The notes below the pieces were generated by a model. The model saw only the letters and a program-made list of their open reading frames with translations. It was not told the origin of the DNA and did not search any database. From Paludibacterium yongneupense DSM 18731 (GTDB lineage Bacteria > Pseudomonadota > Gammaproteobacteria > Burkholderiales > Chromobacteriaceae), in NCBI RefSeq assembly GCF_000422925.1, contig NZ_KE383957.1, positions 327,787 through 391,786 on the forward strand: a stretch of DNA of 64,000 nucleotides, read 5' to 3'. The position numbers and the translations under genes are program-made. This document shows, one piece after another, positions 1 through 9,497 of the stretch (positions are counted from its first letter, which is position 1; the number at the start of each line of letters is the position of its first letter).

Positions 1-2970
1 CAGACCGTGCGGTTCCGCTTTAACGGCCGCGACTACAGCGGGTTTGCCGGCGATACGCTGGCGTCGGCCCTGATCGCCAACGGCGTCACACTGCTCGGGC
101 GCAGTTTCAAATACGGCCGGCCGCGCGGCATTGTCGGTGCCGGCCCCGAGGAGCCCAATGCCCTGGTCCAACTCGAGGACGGCGCACGCACCGTGCCGGA
201 CGTGAAGGCGACCCAGATCGAACTGTACCCCGGGCTCAGCGCAAGAAGCTGCAGCGGCTGGCCGTCGCTGGCTCTGGATCTGAAAAGCCTGCTTGGGCGC
301 TGCGGTCGCTTCATGCCACCCGGCTTCTATTACAAGACCTTCATGGCTCCGGTCAGGGCGTGGCCGGTGTATGAAAAAATCATTCGCAAAGCCGCCGGAT
401 TCGGAACGGCGCCGACCGCAAACGATCCCGATTTTTACGATCACCTGCATCATCATGTCGATGTTCTGGTGGTGGGCGGTGGCGCCTGCGGACTGTGGGC
501 CGCCCTGCTGGCTGGACGGGCGGGCCTGAAGACCCTGCTCGTCGACGATCAGAACGAAGCGGGCGGCTGGCTGTTGTCCGAGGCCAGCGCCCGTATCGAT
601 GGGCTTGCCGCCATCGACTGGGTTGCGTCGCGGCGGGCCGAACTCGACGCATTGCCCAATGTAGCGGTGTTGACGCGCACCACGGCCTTCGCCCACCACG
701 ACCTGAATCTGGTGCAAGCGGTCGAGCGTCTGCAAGACCATTTGCCCGCGGAGGCACGGCGTGCCGATCAACCGCGCGAGCGTCTGCATCGCATCCGAGC
801 CGGGCATGTGATTCTGGCGGCCGGAGCGATCGAGCGGCCGCTGGTGTTCGGCAACAACGATCTGCCGGGCGTGCTGACGGCCGCCGCGGCGCAGACCTAT
901 CTCAATCGCTATGGCGTGGTCGTCGGCCGCACGATTCTGCTGCTCACACACAATGATGCCGCTTACGATACGGCACGCGACCTCGCTCTCGCTGGCAGCC
1001 GGGTGACCGTGATCGATGTGCGGCAGCGTGGCGCGGCGCCTGCGCGCCACGCTGCGGTCATCGCCGCCGGGGCGACGGTGCTGACCGGTTTCGGCATCGC
1101 CGAAGTGCGCGGCGGGAACCGGGTGCGCGCCGCGCGCCTGGTTCGGCTCGACCCCTTGAGCCTGAAGGCGACGGGCAAGGGACCGGTCCTTAACGCCGAC
1201 TGCGTGCTGTCGTCGGGCGGGCTGACCGCCACGGTCCACCTCTATTGTCACAATGGCGGTCGTCCGCTGTGGGACGAAGAGCGCCTGTCCTTTGTCGCAC
1301 CGGCCGGGGGGCGCGACGACATGTGCTGCGTCGGCGCCGTCGCCGGTTACTGGGGCCTGGGCGAAGCCCTGCGTCAGACGCATGAGACGCTGGGCGCCTG
1401 GCTGGCGGCACGGGGGCTGGGTGCCGCCGGCCAGGCGCCGCAGGCGGACGACATCCCTGCCGCACCGACGCGCCGCGTGTTCCGCATTCCTGACGGGCGC
1501 CGGCCCGGCGCCGGCGCCAAGGCTTTCGTCGATTTCCAGAACGATGTGACCGCCGCCGACATCCATATTGCCGTGCTGGAAAATTACCGTTCGGTGGAGC
1601 ATGTCAAACGCTATACCGCACTCGGCTTCGGGACCGATCAGGGGAAGCTGTCCAATATCAACGGCTTCGCCATCGCCGCCGAGGCGCTGGGCAAACCCAT
1701 CGCCTCGGTCGGAACGACGACCTATCGGCCGGCTTATACACCGGTCAGTTTCGGTGCGCTGGCCGGGCCGCACGCTCGCGAAACCTTCGACCCCGAGCGC
1801 CATACCGCAATGCATGCGCGCCATGTCGCCGCCGGGGCCGCATTCGAGCGGGTCGGACAATGGATGCGCCCGCATTACTTTCCACGGCCCGGGGAAGATC
1901 TGCATGCGGCCGTCGCGCGCGAGTGTCTGGCCGCGCGTCAGGGCGTGGCGGTGATGGATGCCACCACGCTGGGCAAGATCGACGTCAAGGGGCCGGATGC
2001 GCGCGAGTTTCTCAATCGCGTCTATTCCAATGCGTGGAGCAAACTCGAACCCGGCAAATGCCGCTACGGGTTGATGCTGGACGAAAACGGCATGGTGATG
2101 GACGACGGGGTGACCGCCTGCCTGGCGGACGACCATTTTCATATGACCACCACAACCGGTGGCGCAGCCCGGGTGCTGAGCTGGCTGGAGCGCTGGCATC
2201 AGACCGAGTGGCCCGATCTCAAGGTGTTTTTCACCTCGACGACCGACCATTGGTGCACGACGGCCGTGGTCGGCCCCAAGAGTCGCGATGTGCTGATGCG
2301 CTTGTGCTCCGACATCGATTTTGCCATGGACGCGTTCAAATTCATGGATTGGCGTGATGGCACCGTCGCCGGTTTGCCGGCACGCGTGTTCCGCATCAGT
2401 TTTTCCGGCGAGGTGGCGTATGAAATCAACGTCGAGGCCAGCTATGGCGACTATGTGTGGCAGAGCGTACTGGCCGCCGGCAAGGATTTCGGCATTACGC
2501 CCTACGGTACCGAGAGCATGCATGTGCTGCGAGCAGAGAAAGGTTTCATCATCGTCGGCCAGGATTCGGATGGATCGATGACACCGTTCGATCTCGGGAT
2601 GGCCTGGGCCGTCGGAATGAAAAAACCGTTCAGTTTTCTTGGCCGTCGCTCGCTGACCCGTTCCGATACCGTGCGCGACGATCGCAAGCAACTGGTCGGC
2701 CTGCTGACCGACGATCCGGCCGCCGTGCTGACCGAAGGCGCACAACTGCTCTCGTCGCCGCAAGTGACGATTCCGGCGGATATGCGCGGACATGTCACCT
2801 CCAGTTACTTCAGCGCCTATCTCGGTCGTTCGATCGCTCTGGCAGTGGTCAAGGGCGGCGCCGCATCGGGTGGCGAGACGGTCTATGCCTGGTCTGGCGG
2901 GCAAGTGACCGCGGCCCGAATCGTATCGTCCGTTTTTGTCGATCCACAAGGAGAACGCCAGCATGTCTGA
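1..2970 (+). CDS. soxA: Sarcosine oxidase alpha subunit (5' end outside window)
   Basis: Large subunit of heterotetrameric sarcosine oxidase, which demethylates sarcosine to glycine and passes the methyl carbon to tetrahydrofolate. The frame is open from base 1, and the usual N-terminal residues of this roughly 1000-residue family are missing, so the start lies upstream; the GTG at 7 is an internal Val. In order the fragment shows the N-terminal ferredoxin-like segment (GDTLASALIANG), an FAD/NAD Rossmann motif VVGGGACG near residue 157, and a C-terminal GcvT-like folate-binding domain from about residue 600 on. soxG overlaps its stop codon. soxB and soxD are not visible and are expected upstream, as in pseudomonads. 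The family call is firm. Confidence 0.95.
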   Translation, partial: QTVRFRFNGRDYSGFAGDTLASALIANGVTLLGRSFKYGRPRGIVGAGPEEPNALVQLEDGARTVPDVKATQIELYPGLSARSCSGWPSLALDLKSLLGRCGRFMPPGFYYKTFMAPVRAWPVYEKIIRKAAGFGTAPTANDPDFYDHLHHHVDVLVVGGGACGLWAALLAGRAGLKTLLVDDQNEAGGWLLSEASARIDGLAAIDWVASRRAELDALPNVAVLTRTTAFAHHDLNLVQAVERLQDHLPAEARRADQPRERLHRIRAGHVILAAGAIERPLVFGNNDLPGVLTAAAAQTYLNRYGVVVGRTILLLTHNDAAYDTARDLALAGSRVTVIDVRQRGAAPARHAAVIAAGATVLTGFGIAEVRGGNRVRAARLVRLDPLSLKATGKGPVLNADCVLSSGGLTATVHLYCHNGGRPLWDEERLSFVAPAGGRDDMCCVGAVAGYWGLGEALRQTHETLGAWLAARGLGAAGQAPQADDIPAAPTRRVFRIPDGRRPGAGAKAFVDFQNDVTAADIHIAVLENYRSVEHVKRYTALGFGTDQGKLSNINGFAIAAEALGKPIASVGTTTYRPAYTPVSFGALAGPHARETFDPERHTAMHARHVAAGAAFERVGQWMRPHYFPRPGEDLHAAVARECLAARQGVAVMDATTLGKIDVKGPDAREFLNRVYSNAWSKLEPGKCRYGLMLDENGMVMDDGVTACLADDHFHMTTTTGGAARVLSWLERWHQTEWPDLKVFFTSTTDHWCTTAVVGPKSRDVLMRLCSDIDFAMDAFKFMDWRDGTVAGLPARVFRISFSGEVAYEINVEASYGDYVWQSVLAAGKDFGITPYGTESMHVLRAEKGFIIVGQDSDGSMTPFDLGMAWAVGMKKPFSFLGRRSLTRSDTVRDDRKQLVGLLTDDPAAVLTEGAQLLSSPQVTIPADMRGHVTSSYFSAYLGRSIALAVVKGGAASGGETVYAWSGGQVTAARIVSSVFVDPQGERQHV

Positions 2971-3649
2971 TGCCCTGTTCCAGCCTTACGCGCGCTCGCC
3001 GCTCGATCCTCTGGATCTGGCGGGCCAGGCCGTCCGGCCTTCGCCGGAGAATGGCGCCTGGGCCAATGAAGTGCGCTTGCTCGCCTATCTGACCCTGCGC
3101 GGCGATAGTGCCGACCCGGCCTATGCCCGGGCGGTGCGTACGGTCTGTGGTTTGTCCTTGCCCGACGCCGGCCGCTATGTATCGGGCGTGGCGGGGGTGT
3201 TGCTGTGGCGCTCGCCAAACGAATGCCTGTTGCTGACTTCGCGCCGGCAGGCGGCCTCGCTGCGTGTGGCACTGGTGGAGGCTTTCGCTGGCTTGCTGGC
3301 CGAAGTCGTCGATCAGAGCGGCGGTCTGACAACGGTATATCTGGCTGGCGCGGAGCAGGTCACTGTGCTTCGGCACATGGGGGGCTACGATTTCGGGAGC
3401 CTTGAGCCGGGGCAGGCGATCGCGACCGTCTTTGGCAAAACCGCCGCCGTCGTCATGCGTGCCGACGCCCATGGGGTTCATCTGATCGTGCGGCGCAGCT
3501 TTGCCGCCTATTTATGGGCCTTGCTCGCGCGTAGCGCCCGACCCTATGCCTTCACTGTCGGGCGTCTCCCTGCCGCAGGGACGGACCCAGTTCTGTGCTT
3601 GCAGGAGGGGGCGACGGTGCTCGATCGGCAGGACCGCGTGGCCGTCTGA
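2963..3649 (+). CDS. soxG: Sarcosine oxidase gamma subunit
   Basis: Small GcvT-like subunit of heterotetrameric sarcosine oxidase, 228 aa. The ATG at 2963 overlaps the end of soxA (ATGTCTGA arrangement) and follows an AAGGAG ribosome site, which points to translational coupling; the longer upstream in-frame start at 2936 lies inside soxA and has no such site. The sequence is diverged, as is usual for this subunit; WRSPNECLLL and the FGKTAAVVMR region fit the family. It probably shares one transcript with soxA. Identification rests on position and overall pattern more than on catalytic residues. Confidence 0.9.
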   Translation: MSDALFQPYARSPLDPLDLAGQAVRPSPENGAWANEVRLLAYLTLRGDSADPAYARAVRTVCGLSLPDAGRYVSGVAGVLLWRSPNECLLLTSRRQAASLRVALVEAFAGLLAEVVDQSGGLTTVYLAGAEQVTVLRHMGGYDFGSLEPGQAIATVFGKTAAVVMRADAHGVHLIVRRSFAAYLWALLARSARPYAFTVGRLPAAGTDPVLCLQEGATVLDRQDRVAV

Positions 3650-3684
3650 GTGCGTCTCATAAAATCTGTAGCAGGAGTCCGACT

Positions 3685-4653
3685 ATGGCATTACATGAAG
3701 ATTCTATCGTGATCGATGGTTTGGTCATTGCCAACTGGAGCCGTTCCGTATTCGACGACATGCGGCGCGGCGGGCTGACAGCGGCCAACTGCACCGTGTC
3801 GGTGTGGGAAGGCTTTGCGGCGACGGTGAATAACATCGCGGCCATCAAGGCGCAGATTCGCGACTATAGCGATATTCTGACCCTGGTGCGCAAGGTCGAT
3901 GACATCGCGCAGGCCAAACGTGATAACAAGACTGGTCTGATCCTCGGTTTCCAGAATGCCTACGCCTTCGAAGACAATCTCGGTTATATCGAAGCCTTTG
4001 CCGACATGGGGGTGCGGGTCGTCCAGTTGTGCTACAACACCCAGAACCTGGTCGGTACCGGTTGTTACGAACGCGATGGCGGGCTCTCGGGTTTCGGCCG
4101 CGAAGTGATCGCCGAAATGAATCGGGTCGGCATCATGGTCGATCTGTCGCATGTGGGCGGCAAGACATCGGAAGAGGCGATTCTCGAATCGAAAAAACCG
4201 GTGTGCTATTCGCATTGCCTACCGACCGGCCTCAAGGAACATCCGCGCAACAAGAGTGACGCCGAGCTGCGGTTCATTGCCGACCATGGCGGTTTCATCG
4301 GCGTCACCATGTTCGCGCCTTTTCTCAAGCGCGGCATCGACGCCACGGTCGACGATTATATCGAAGCGATCGACTACATCATCGATCGGGTCGGCGAGGA
4401 CTGCGTGGGAATCGGAACCGACTTTACCCAGGGCTACGATACCGAGTTCTTCGACTGGCTCACGCATGACAAGGGTCGTTATCGTCGTCTGACGAATTTC
4501 GGAACCGTTATTAACCCGCTCGGCATCCGTACACTGGGTGAAATGCCGAATCTGACTACGGCGATGACGCGCGCCGGCTGGGGAGAGGCCAAGATTCGCA
4601 AGGTGTTGGGAGAAAACTGGCTGCGCATCTTCCGTGAAGTGTGGAAAGACTGA
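3685..4653 (+). CDS. Membrane-dipeptidase family (M19) zinc peptidase of the betaine cluster
   Basis: A 322-aa renal-dipeptidase-like TIM-barrel protein. It carries the family patterns VIDGLVIAN at the N terminus (normally D-x-H, here without the His), LGFQNAY, VQLCYNTQN, VDLSHVGGKTSEEAI, VCYSHC and GIGTDFTQGYD. ATG 3685 follows GCAGGAG. A homologue (PA5396 in P. aeruginosa) sits in the same place beside the dimethylglycine demethylase genes and belongs to the GbdR regulon; its substrate in betaine metabolism is not known to me. The protein has no signal peptide, so a cytoplasmic role is likely. The altered N-terminal metal motif means classical dipeptidase activity should not be assumed. Confidence 0.88.
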   Translation: MALHEDSIVIDGLVIANWSRSVFDDMRRGGLTAANCTVSVWEGFAATVNNIAAIKAQIRDYSDILTLVRKVDDIAQAKRDNKTGLILGFQNAYAFEDNLGYIEAFADMGVRVVQLCYNTQNLVGTGCYERDGGLSGFGREVIAEMNRVGIMVDLSHVGGKTSEEAILESKKPVCYSHCLPTGLKEHPRNKSDAELRFIADHGGFIGVTMFAPFLKRGIDATVDDYIEAIDYIIDRVGEDCVGIGTDFTQGYDTEFFDWLTHDKGRYRRLTNFGTVINPLGIRTLGEMPNLTTAMTRAGWGEAKIRKVLGENWLRIFREVWKD

Positions 4654-4969
4654 ACGCAACGGCCCGCTGCCACAGCAAACGCCGGCTTGTCCACCTGCCC
4701 CGGGCCTGCGATCGACGCCGCATCGGTCGACGCGGCCCGTTCCTGTATCCTCCGCCGTTCCCGCTTGGCCGTGCGTGCGACCGCGATCGCTTCCCGCGTC
4801 GGTCGGGGGGGCGGTCCCTTGTCGGCGCCCTGGATCCGGCACGCTTCTTTCTCCACTCCCGTGTCGGGCGACGGCAAGAACCGGTCGCCCGGACGGCGTC
4901 CTGCCGCGGGCGGCTGCGGCACCATGCGTTTGACAGCGGCCCTCGCCGCGATAACGCTGGAGAAAGCGC
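4654..4969 (+). other. 316-bp spacer without a gene
   Basis: No credible ORF lies between the dipeptidase and the V4R-protein gene. An 8-bp inverted repeat (CGGGCGAC at 4865-4872, GTCGCCCG at 4884-4891) has no T-run, so it is not an obvious terminator. The distance is long for genes of one operon, so an internal promoter is possible, but I could not define one. Confidence 0.4.
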
Positions 4970-5503
4970 ATGCAAGCTCGTGTTCCCATCGAAGTCGATA
5001 GCCAGACCGGCGTCTGGACTACCGACGGCCTGCCCATGTTGTATGTGCCGCGTCATTTCTTTATCAATAATCATCTCGCCATCGAGGCCGCTCTCGGGCG
5101 CCCGGTCTACGCCGAGTCTTTGTACGATGCCGGTTTCCGCTCCGCTTATTACTGGTGCGGCGCCGAGGCGGCGACGCATGGCATCCGGGGCATGGCGGTA
5201 TTCGAGCACTATCTTCAGCGGCTGTCGCAGCGTGGCTGGGGCGTGTTCTCCTTCATGGAGGCGGATGCCGGCCGCGGCTATGCGCGCATCCGCCTAGATC
5301 ACTCCTGCTTTGTTCTCGGGCAAGGCGTGGCCGGCGCCCCGCACAGCGAGGAGATGGCGTGCTATCTGTTTGCCGGCTGGTTTGCCGGCGCCATGGACTG
5401 GGTCGCCGCCGATCTGGGATTGCAGCATGCGACCCGAAGCAGGGAGACGCAGTGTGCCGGGCTGGGTGCGCCCTATTGCGTCTTCACGGTCGAGCCTAAG
5501 TAA
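4970..5503 (+). CDS. V4R-like (DUF5943) protein of the betaine cluster
   Basis: A 177-aa soluble protein of unknown job. Its C terminus has the two-Cys pattern TQCAGLGAPYCVFTV, typical of V4R (4-vinyl reductase-like) small-molecule or metal-binding domains, and the middle part (RGYARIRLDHSCFVLGQG) fits the same fold. ATG 4970 is the first in frame and follows GGAGAAAGC. It matches the conserved unknown found just before dgcA in pseudomonads (PA5397). It ends 13 bp before dgcA, so it is co-transcribed with the demethylase. A sensor, chaperone or assembly role for the demethylase is only a guess. Confidence 0.8.
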   Translation: MQARVPIEVDSQTGVWTTDGLPMLYVPRHFFINNHLAIEAALGRPVYAESLYDAGFRSAYYWCGAEAATHGIRGMAVFEHYLQRLSQRGWGVFSFMEADAGRGYARIRLDHSCFVLGQGVAGAPHSEEMACYLFAGWFAGAMDWVAADLGLQHATRSRETQCAGLGAPYCVFTVEPK

Positions 5504-5516
5504 GCGGAGCGAAACC

Positions 5517-7577
5517 ATGCGCTATCCTCATCTGTTTGCTCCCATCACGCTCAACCGGCTGACGCTGCGAAACCGGGTGGTCAGTACCGCGCATGCCGAA
5601 GTCTATGCCGAACCCGGGGGGCTGCCCGGCGAACGGTATATCCGTTACTACGAAGAAAAGGCCAAGGGCGGGCTCGGACTCGCGATCTGTGGGGGGTCGA
5701 GCCCGGTGTCGGCCGATAGTCCGCAAGGCTGGTGGAAATCGGTCAACCTTGCCACCGACCGCGTGATCGACCCTCTGGCGCTGCTGGCGGAAACCATGCA
5801 CAAGCATGGCGCACGCATCATGATCCAGGCGACGCATATGGGGCGGCGCAACAGCTACTATGGCGAGCACTGGCCGCATCTGGTCAGCCCGTCCGGCATT
5901 CGCGAACCGGTGCATCGCGGCAATGCCAAGGCGATAGAAAGAGAGGAAATCCGCCGCATCGTGGCCGATTTTGCCTCCGCTGCGCGCCGGGTGCAGCGCG
6001 CGGGGATGGATGGCATCGAAATTTCCGCCGCGCACCAGCAACTGATCGATCAATTCTGGAGTCCGCGCACCAATTTTCGCAGCGACGAGTATGGCGGCTC
6101 GCTACCTAACCGCATGCGCTTCGGGATCGAGGTGCTGACCGCCGTGCGCGAGGCGGTGGGGGAGGACTTCTGCGTCGGTTTGCGCATGTGCGGCGACGAA
6201 TTCCATGAAGATGGCCTGTCGCATCAGGTGTTGCAGGAGATCGCGGCGGCGATGTCGGGGAGCGGGCTCATCGACTATCTGTCGGTGGTCGGTTCGGGGG
6301 CCGATACGCATAACACGCTGGCCAATTGCATGCCGCCCATGGCCTTGCCCCCCGAGCCCTTCGTGCATCTTGCCGCCGGCATCAAATCGGTGTCCTCAGT
6401 GCCAGTCATGCATGCCCAAAGCATACGCGATCCGGTGCAGGCCGAGCGCATCCTGGCGTCGGGTCTGGTCGACATGGTCGGCATGACGCGCGCGCATATT
6501 GCCGATCCGCACTTCATGATCAAGGTGCGCGATGGTCGTGAAGACCAGATACGCCAATGCGTCGGCGCCAACTATTGCATAGATCGGCAATACCATGGCC
6601 AGGATGTGCTCTGCATTCAGAATGCGGCGACCAGCCGCGAATCCACCATGCCGCATGTCATTGTTCCGAGCACCGGTCCCGTGCGCAGGGTTGTTGTTGT
6701 CGGTGCCGGCCCTGCGGGGTTGGAAGCGGCGCGGGTGGCCCGGCTGCGCGGACATGAGGTCGTGCTGTTCGAGCGTGACGACCATGTCGGCGGGCAGGTT
6801 GCACTGGCGGCGAAGGCGCCGCAACGCGAACAGATGGCCGGCATCGTCCGCTGGCTGGATATGGAGACCATCCGCCTCGGCGTCGATCGCCGCCTCGGCG
6901 TTGCGGCCCGAGTCGACACGATCCTGGACGAGCAGCCCGATATCGTGGTGCTGGCTACCGGTGGCCAGCCCAATGTCGGCTACCCCGCCTGGGGCGTTGC
7001 CGAGGGGCTCGCCGTCTGCGCCCGGGATGTGCTGGCCGGGCGTGTCGAACCGGGCGCCAATGTGCTGGTGTACGACGGCATCAGCGGACACGCGGGCTTT
7101 GGCGTGGCCGACTACCTGGCCAGTCGCGGCAGCCTGGTGGAAATCGCGACCCCGGACGTCAAGATCGCCGATGACGTCGGCGGCACCACTTTCCCCGTTT
7201 TCTATCGCAGATTGTACGCGCAGGGCATGATTCCGACCCCGAATGTCTGGCTGGAGCGGGTCTACGCCGAGAACGGAAAAATCATTGCCGTGCTGCGCAA
7301 CGAGTACACCGAGCAGTTGGAAGAGCGTGCGGTGGACCTGGTGGTGATCGAAAACGGCATTGTGCCGGCCGATGAACTGTACTGGCAGTTGAAGGCCCGC
7401 TCGCGCAATCTCGGCCAGACCGATATCGATGCCCTGTACGCGGCGCGGCCCCAGCCCTGCTTGAGCGAATCGCTGTCGACGGACGAGTTTCTGTTGTTCC
7501 GGGTCGGCGACTGCGTTTCGATGCACAACGTACATGGCGCCTTGTACGACGCTTTGCGCCTGGTAAAGGATTTCTGA
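5517..7577 (+). CDS. dgcA: Dimethylglycine demethylase subunit DgcA
   Basis: Catalytic flavoprotein that demethylates N,N-dimethylglycine to sarcosine. The 686-aa length matches known DgcA. Residues 1 to about 345 form an Old Yellow Enzyme-type TIM barrel (FAPITLNRLTLRNRVV at the start, ISAAHQQLIDQFWSPRTN). A cysteine cluster C-x5-C-x11-C begins near residue 348, followed by an FAD/NAD domain opening with VVVGAGPAGLEAAR. ATG 5517 is chosen because the longer frame overlaps the preceding gene. dgcB follows after 1 bp, so the two are translated together. The cysteine spacing differs from the C-x2-C-x3-C-x11-C of dienoyl-CoA reductase relatives. Confidence 0.93.
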   Translation: MRYPHLFAPITLNRLTLRNRVVSTAHAEVYAEPGGLPGERYIRYYEEKAKGGLGLAICGGSSPVSADSPQGWWKSVNLATDRVIDPLALLAETMHKHGARIMIQATHMGRRNSYYGEHWPHLVSPSGIREPVHRGNAKAIEREEIRRIVADFASAARRVQRAGMDGIEISAAHQQLIDQFWSPRTNFRSDEYGGSLPNRMRFGIEVLTAVREAVGEDFCVGLRMCGDEFHEDGLSHQVLQEIAAAMSGSGLIDYLSVVGSGADTHNTLANCMPPMALPPEPFVHLAAGIKSVSSVPVMHAQSIRDPVQAERILASGLVDMVGMTRAHIADPHFMIKVRDGREDQIRQCVGANYCIDRQYHGQDVLCIQNAATSRESTMPHVIVPSTGPVRRVVVVGAGPAGLEAARVARLRGHEVVLFERDDHVGGQVALAAKAPQREQMAGIVRWLDMETIRLGVDRRLGVAARVDTILDEQPDIVVLATGGQPNVGYPAWGVAEGLAVCARDVLAGRVEPGANVLVYDGISGHAGFGVADYLASRGSLVEIATPDVKIADDVGGTTFPVFYRRLYAQGMIPTPNVWLERVYAENGKIIAVLRNEYTEQLEERAVDLVVIENGIVPADELYWQLKARSRNLGQTDIDALYAARPQPCLSESLSTDEFLLFRVGDCVSMHNVHGALYDALRLVKDF

Positions 7578-7578
7578 T

Positions 7579-9483
7579 ATGGCGCTCAGATTGGATTGGG
7601 CCTTGAGCGTGGTGGTCTGGCTCGGTGCGCTGCTGCTGGCCGCCGGTTTGGCGCGGCGGCTCGCCTTGTGGCGCCAGGGGCAGCCGGCGCCCGTCGCCTG
7701 GAGCGGGTTGCTGGCCATGCCGCGCCGCTACTTTGTCGACATCCATCATGTGGTGGCGCGCGAGCCGGCCATTGCCCGTGCGCATGTGATGACGGCGGGC
7801 GGAGCCGTCGCCATCCTGCTGGCACTGGGCGTCAACTATGGCTTGATGCGGTATTGGCCGGTGCTGGACGTTGTCACGCTGGCCTGCGCGGTCGCGATGT
7901 TCGCCGGCGCCTGGCAGGTGCGCGCACGGCGGCGCGCGCCACCTGCCAGGCTGTCGCGCGGCAGTTGGAACCGCCTGCCCTACAGTCTGTTGCTGTTCGC
8001 TGCCGGCATCGCCCTGATCATGGCCTTGTTCCTGCTCGGACCGTTCGCGCTGAGCAGGATGTTCGGACGCGCACTGGCGGCGTTGGCCGGAATCGGGCTG
8101 CTGCTGGGCGGGGCGGAACTGGTTTTGGGCATCGGCATCGCCGGCCCGATGAAGCATGCATTGGCGGGGCTGGCGCATCTGGCTTTTCACCCGCGTCCCG
8201 AACGTTTCGGCGGTCGCTCGACCGGCCTGCGACCGCTCGATCTGCGCCGCCCTGGCCTCGGAGTGGCGCGTGCGGCCGACTTTGCCTGGAACCGGCTGCT
8301 GTCGTTCGATGCCTGTGTGCAGTGCGGCAAGTGCGAAGCGGTCTGCCCTGCCTATGCCGCGGGCCAGCCGCTCAATCCCAAGGCGCTGATCCAGGGCATG
8401 GTCGCCGCTTTCGCTCCCGGAGGTCCCGAGTATGCCGGCAACCCTCATCCCGGCCAGCCGCAGTCATCGGCTGGCGCCGTGCACGCCGACATCGTCGGCA
8501 GTGTACTGGCGGCCGAAACCTTGTGGTCGTGCACCACGTGCCGGGCCTGCGTCGAAGCGTGCCCGATGTTGATCGAACATGTCGATACGGTGATCGACTT
8601 GCGGCGCCATATCGCCTTGAACCGCGGTGATGTGCCGGGCAAGGGGAGCGAGGCGCTCGCCAACTTGCGCTATACCGATACCGTCGGCGGCCACGCCCTG
8701 GCGGCACGCCATCATTGGGCGGTCGATCTCGACATCCGCGTGCTGGGTGAAGGGATGAACGCGGACTGGCTGTTGCTGGTCGGGGAGGGCGGTTTCGATA
8801 TGCGTTACCAGCGCGCCTTGCGTGCCCTGGTCACCGTGATGCGCCGTGCCGGACTGGATGTGGCCCTGCTCGGTGCGGCCGAGACCGACTGCGGCGATCT
8901 GGCGCGCCGTCTCGGCGACGAGGCCGGTTTTCAGCGTCTTGCCGCGACGCTGATCGCGACACTGAACCGGTACCGGTTTGCGCATATCGTCACGCCGGAT
9001 CCTCACCTGTTCCATTGTCTTAAAAACGAGTATCCGGCCTTTGGCGGGAACTTCGATGTGCATCACCACAGCCAGTTGCTGGCCGAGTTGATTGATCGGG
9101 GCGCCTTGTCCTTGACGGCCCCCGCGTCGGGCGGAGGGTCGGTGACTTTCCACGATCCGTGCTATCTGGGGCGCTATAACGGCGGGTTCGATGCGCCACG
9201 GCGCGTGCTCAGAGGCATCGGCGTCACCGTGGTCGAGATGCCGCGTTCGCGCGAGGATTCCCGCTGCTGCGGCTGGGGCGGTGGGGCGGCGTTTACCGAT
9301 ATTCCCGGCGCGCGGCGGATACCCGACATGCGGATGGATGATATTCGAGCGAGCGGGGCCGGGCGAGTCGTCGTTGCCTGCCCGAATTGCAGTGCCATGC
9401 TCGAGGCGGTGGTCGGGCCGCGCCCGGAGGTAATCGAACTGGCGGAGTGGGTCGCCGAGCGCTTGGCCGTCGACGTGCCGTAA
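7579..9483 (+). CDS. dgcB: Dimethylglycine demethylase iron-sulfur subunit DgcB
   Basis: A 634-aa membrane iron-sulfur protein that should carry electrons away from DgcA. The first 190 residues hold several hydrophobic segments (DUF3483-type). Two 4Fe-4S motifs follow, CVQCGKCEAVCP near residue 250 and CTTCRACVEACP near 318. The C-terminal half has heterodisulfide-reductase-like cysteine motifs (DPCYLGRYN, SRCCGWGGG, ACPNCS). It starts 1 bp after dgcA and is followed 14 bp later by the ETF genes. That order suggests a DgcA to DgcB/ETF to quinone route; the direction of flow is inference. Confidence 0.92.
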   Translation: MALRLDWALSVVVWLGALLLAAGLARRLALWRQGQPAPVAWSGLLAMPRRYFVDIHHVVAREPAIARAHVMTAGGAVAILLALGVNYGLMRYWPVLDVVTLACAVAMFAGAWQVRARRRAPPARLSRGSWNRLPYSLLLFAAGIALIMALFLLGPFALSRMFGRALAALAGIGLLLGGAELVLGIGIAGPMKHALAGLAHLAFHPRPERFGGRSTGLRPLDLRRPGLGVARAADFAWNRLLSFDACVQCGKCEAVCPAYAAGQPLNPKALIQGMVAAFAPGGPEYAGNPHPGQPQSSAGAVHADIVGSVLAAETLWSCTTCRACVEACPMLIEHVDTVIDLRRHIALNRGDVPGKGSEALANLRYTDTVGGHALAARHHWAVDLDIRVLGEGMNADWLLLVGEGGFDMRYQRALRALVTVMRRAGLDVALLGAAETDCGDLARRLGDEAGFQRLAATLIATLNRYRFAHIVTPDPHLFHCLKNEYPAFGGNFDVHHHSQLLAELIDRGALSLTAPASGGGSVTFHDPCYLGRYNGGFDAPRRVLRGIGVTVVEMPRSREDSRCCGWGGGAAFTDIPGARRIPDMRMDDIRASGAGRVVVACPNCSAMLEAVVGPRPEVIELAEWVAERLAVDVP

Positions 9484-9497
9484 ACAAGGAGAGTGTG

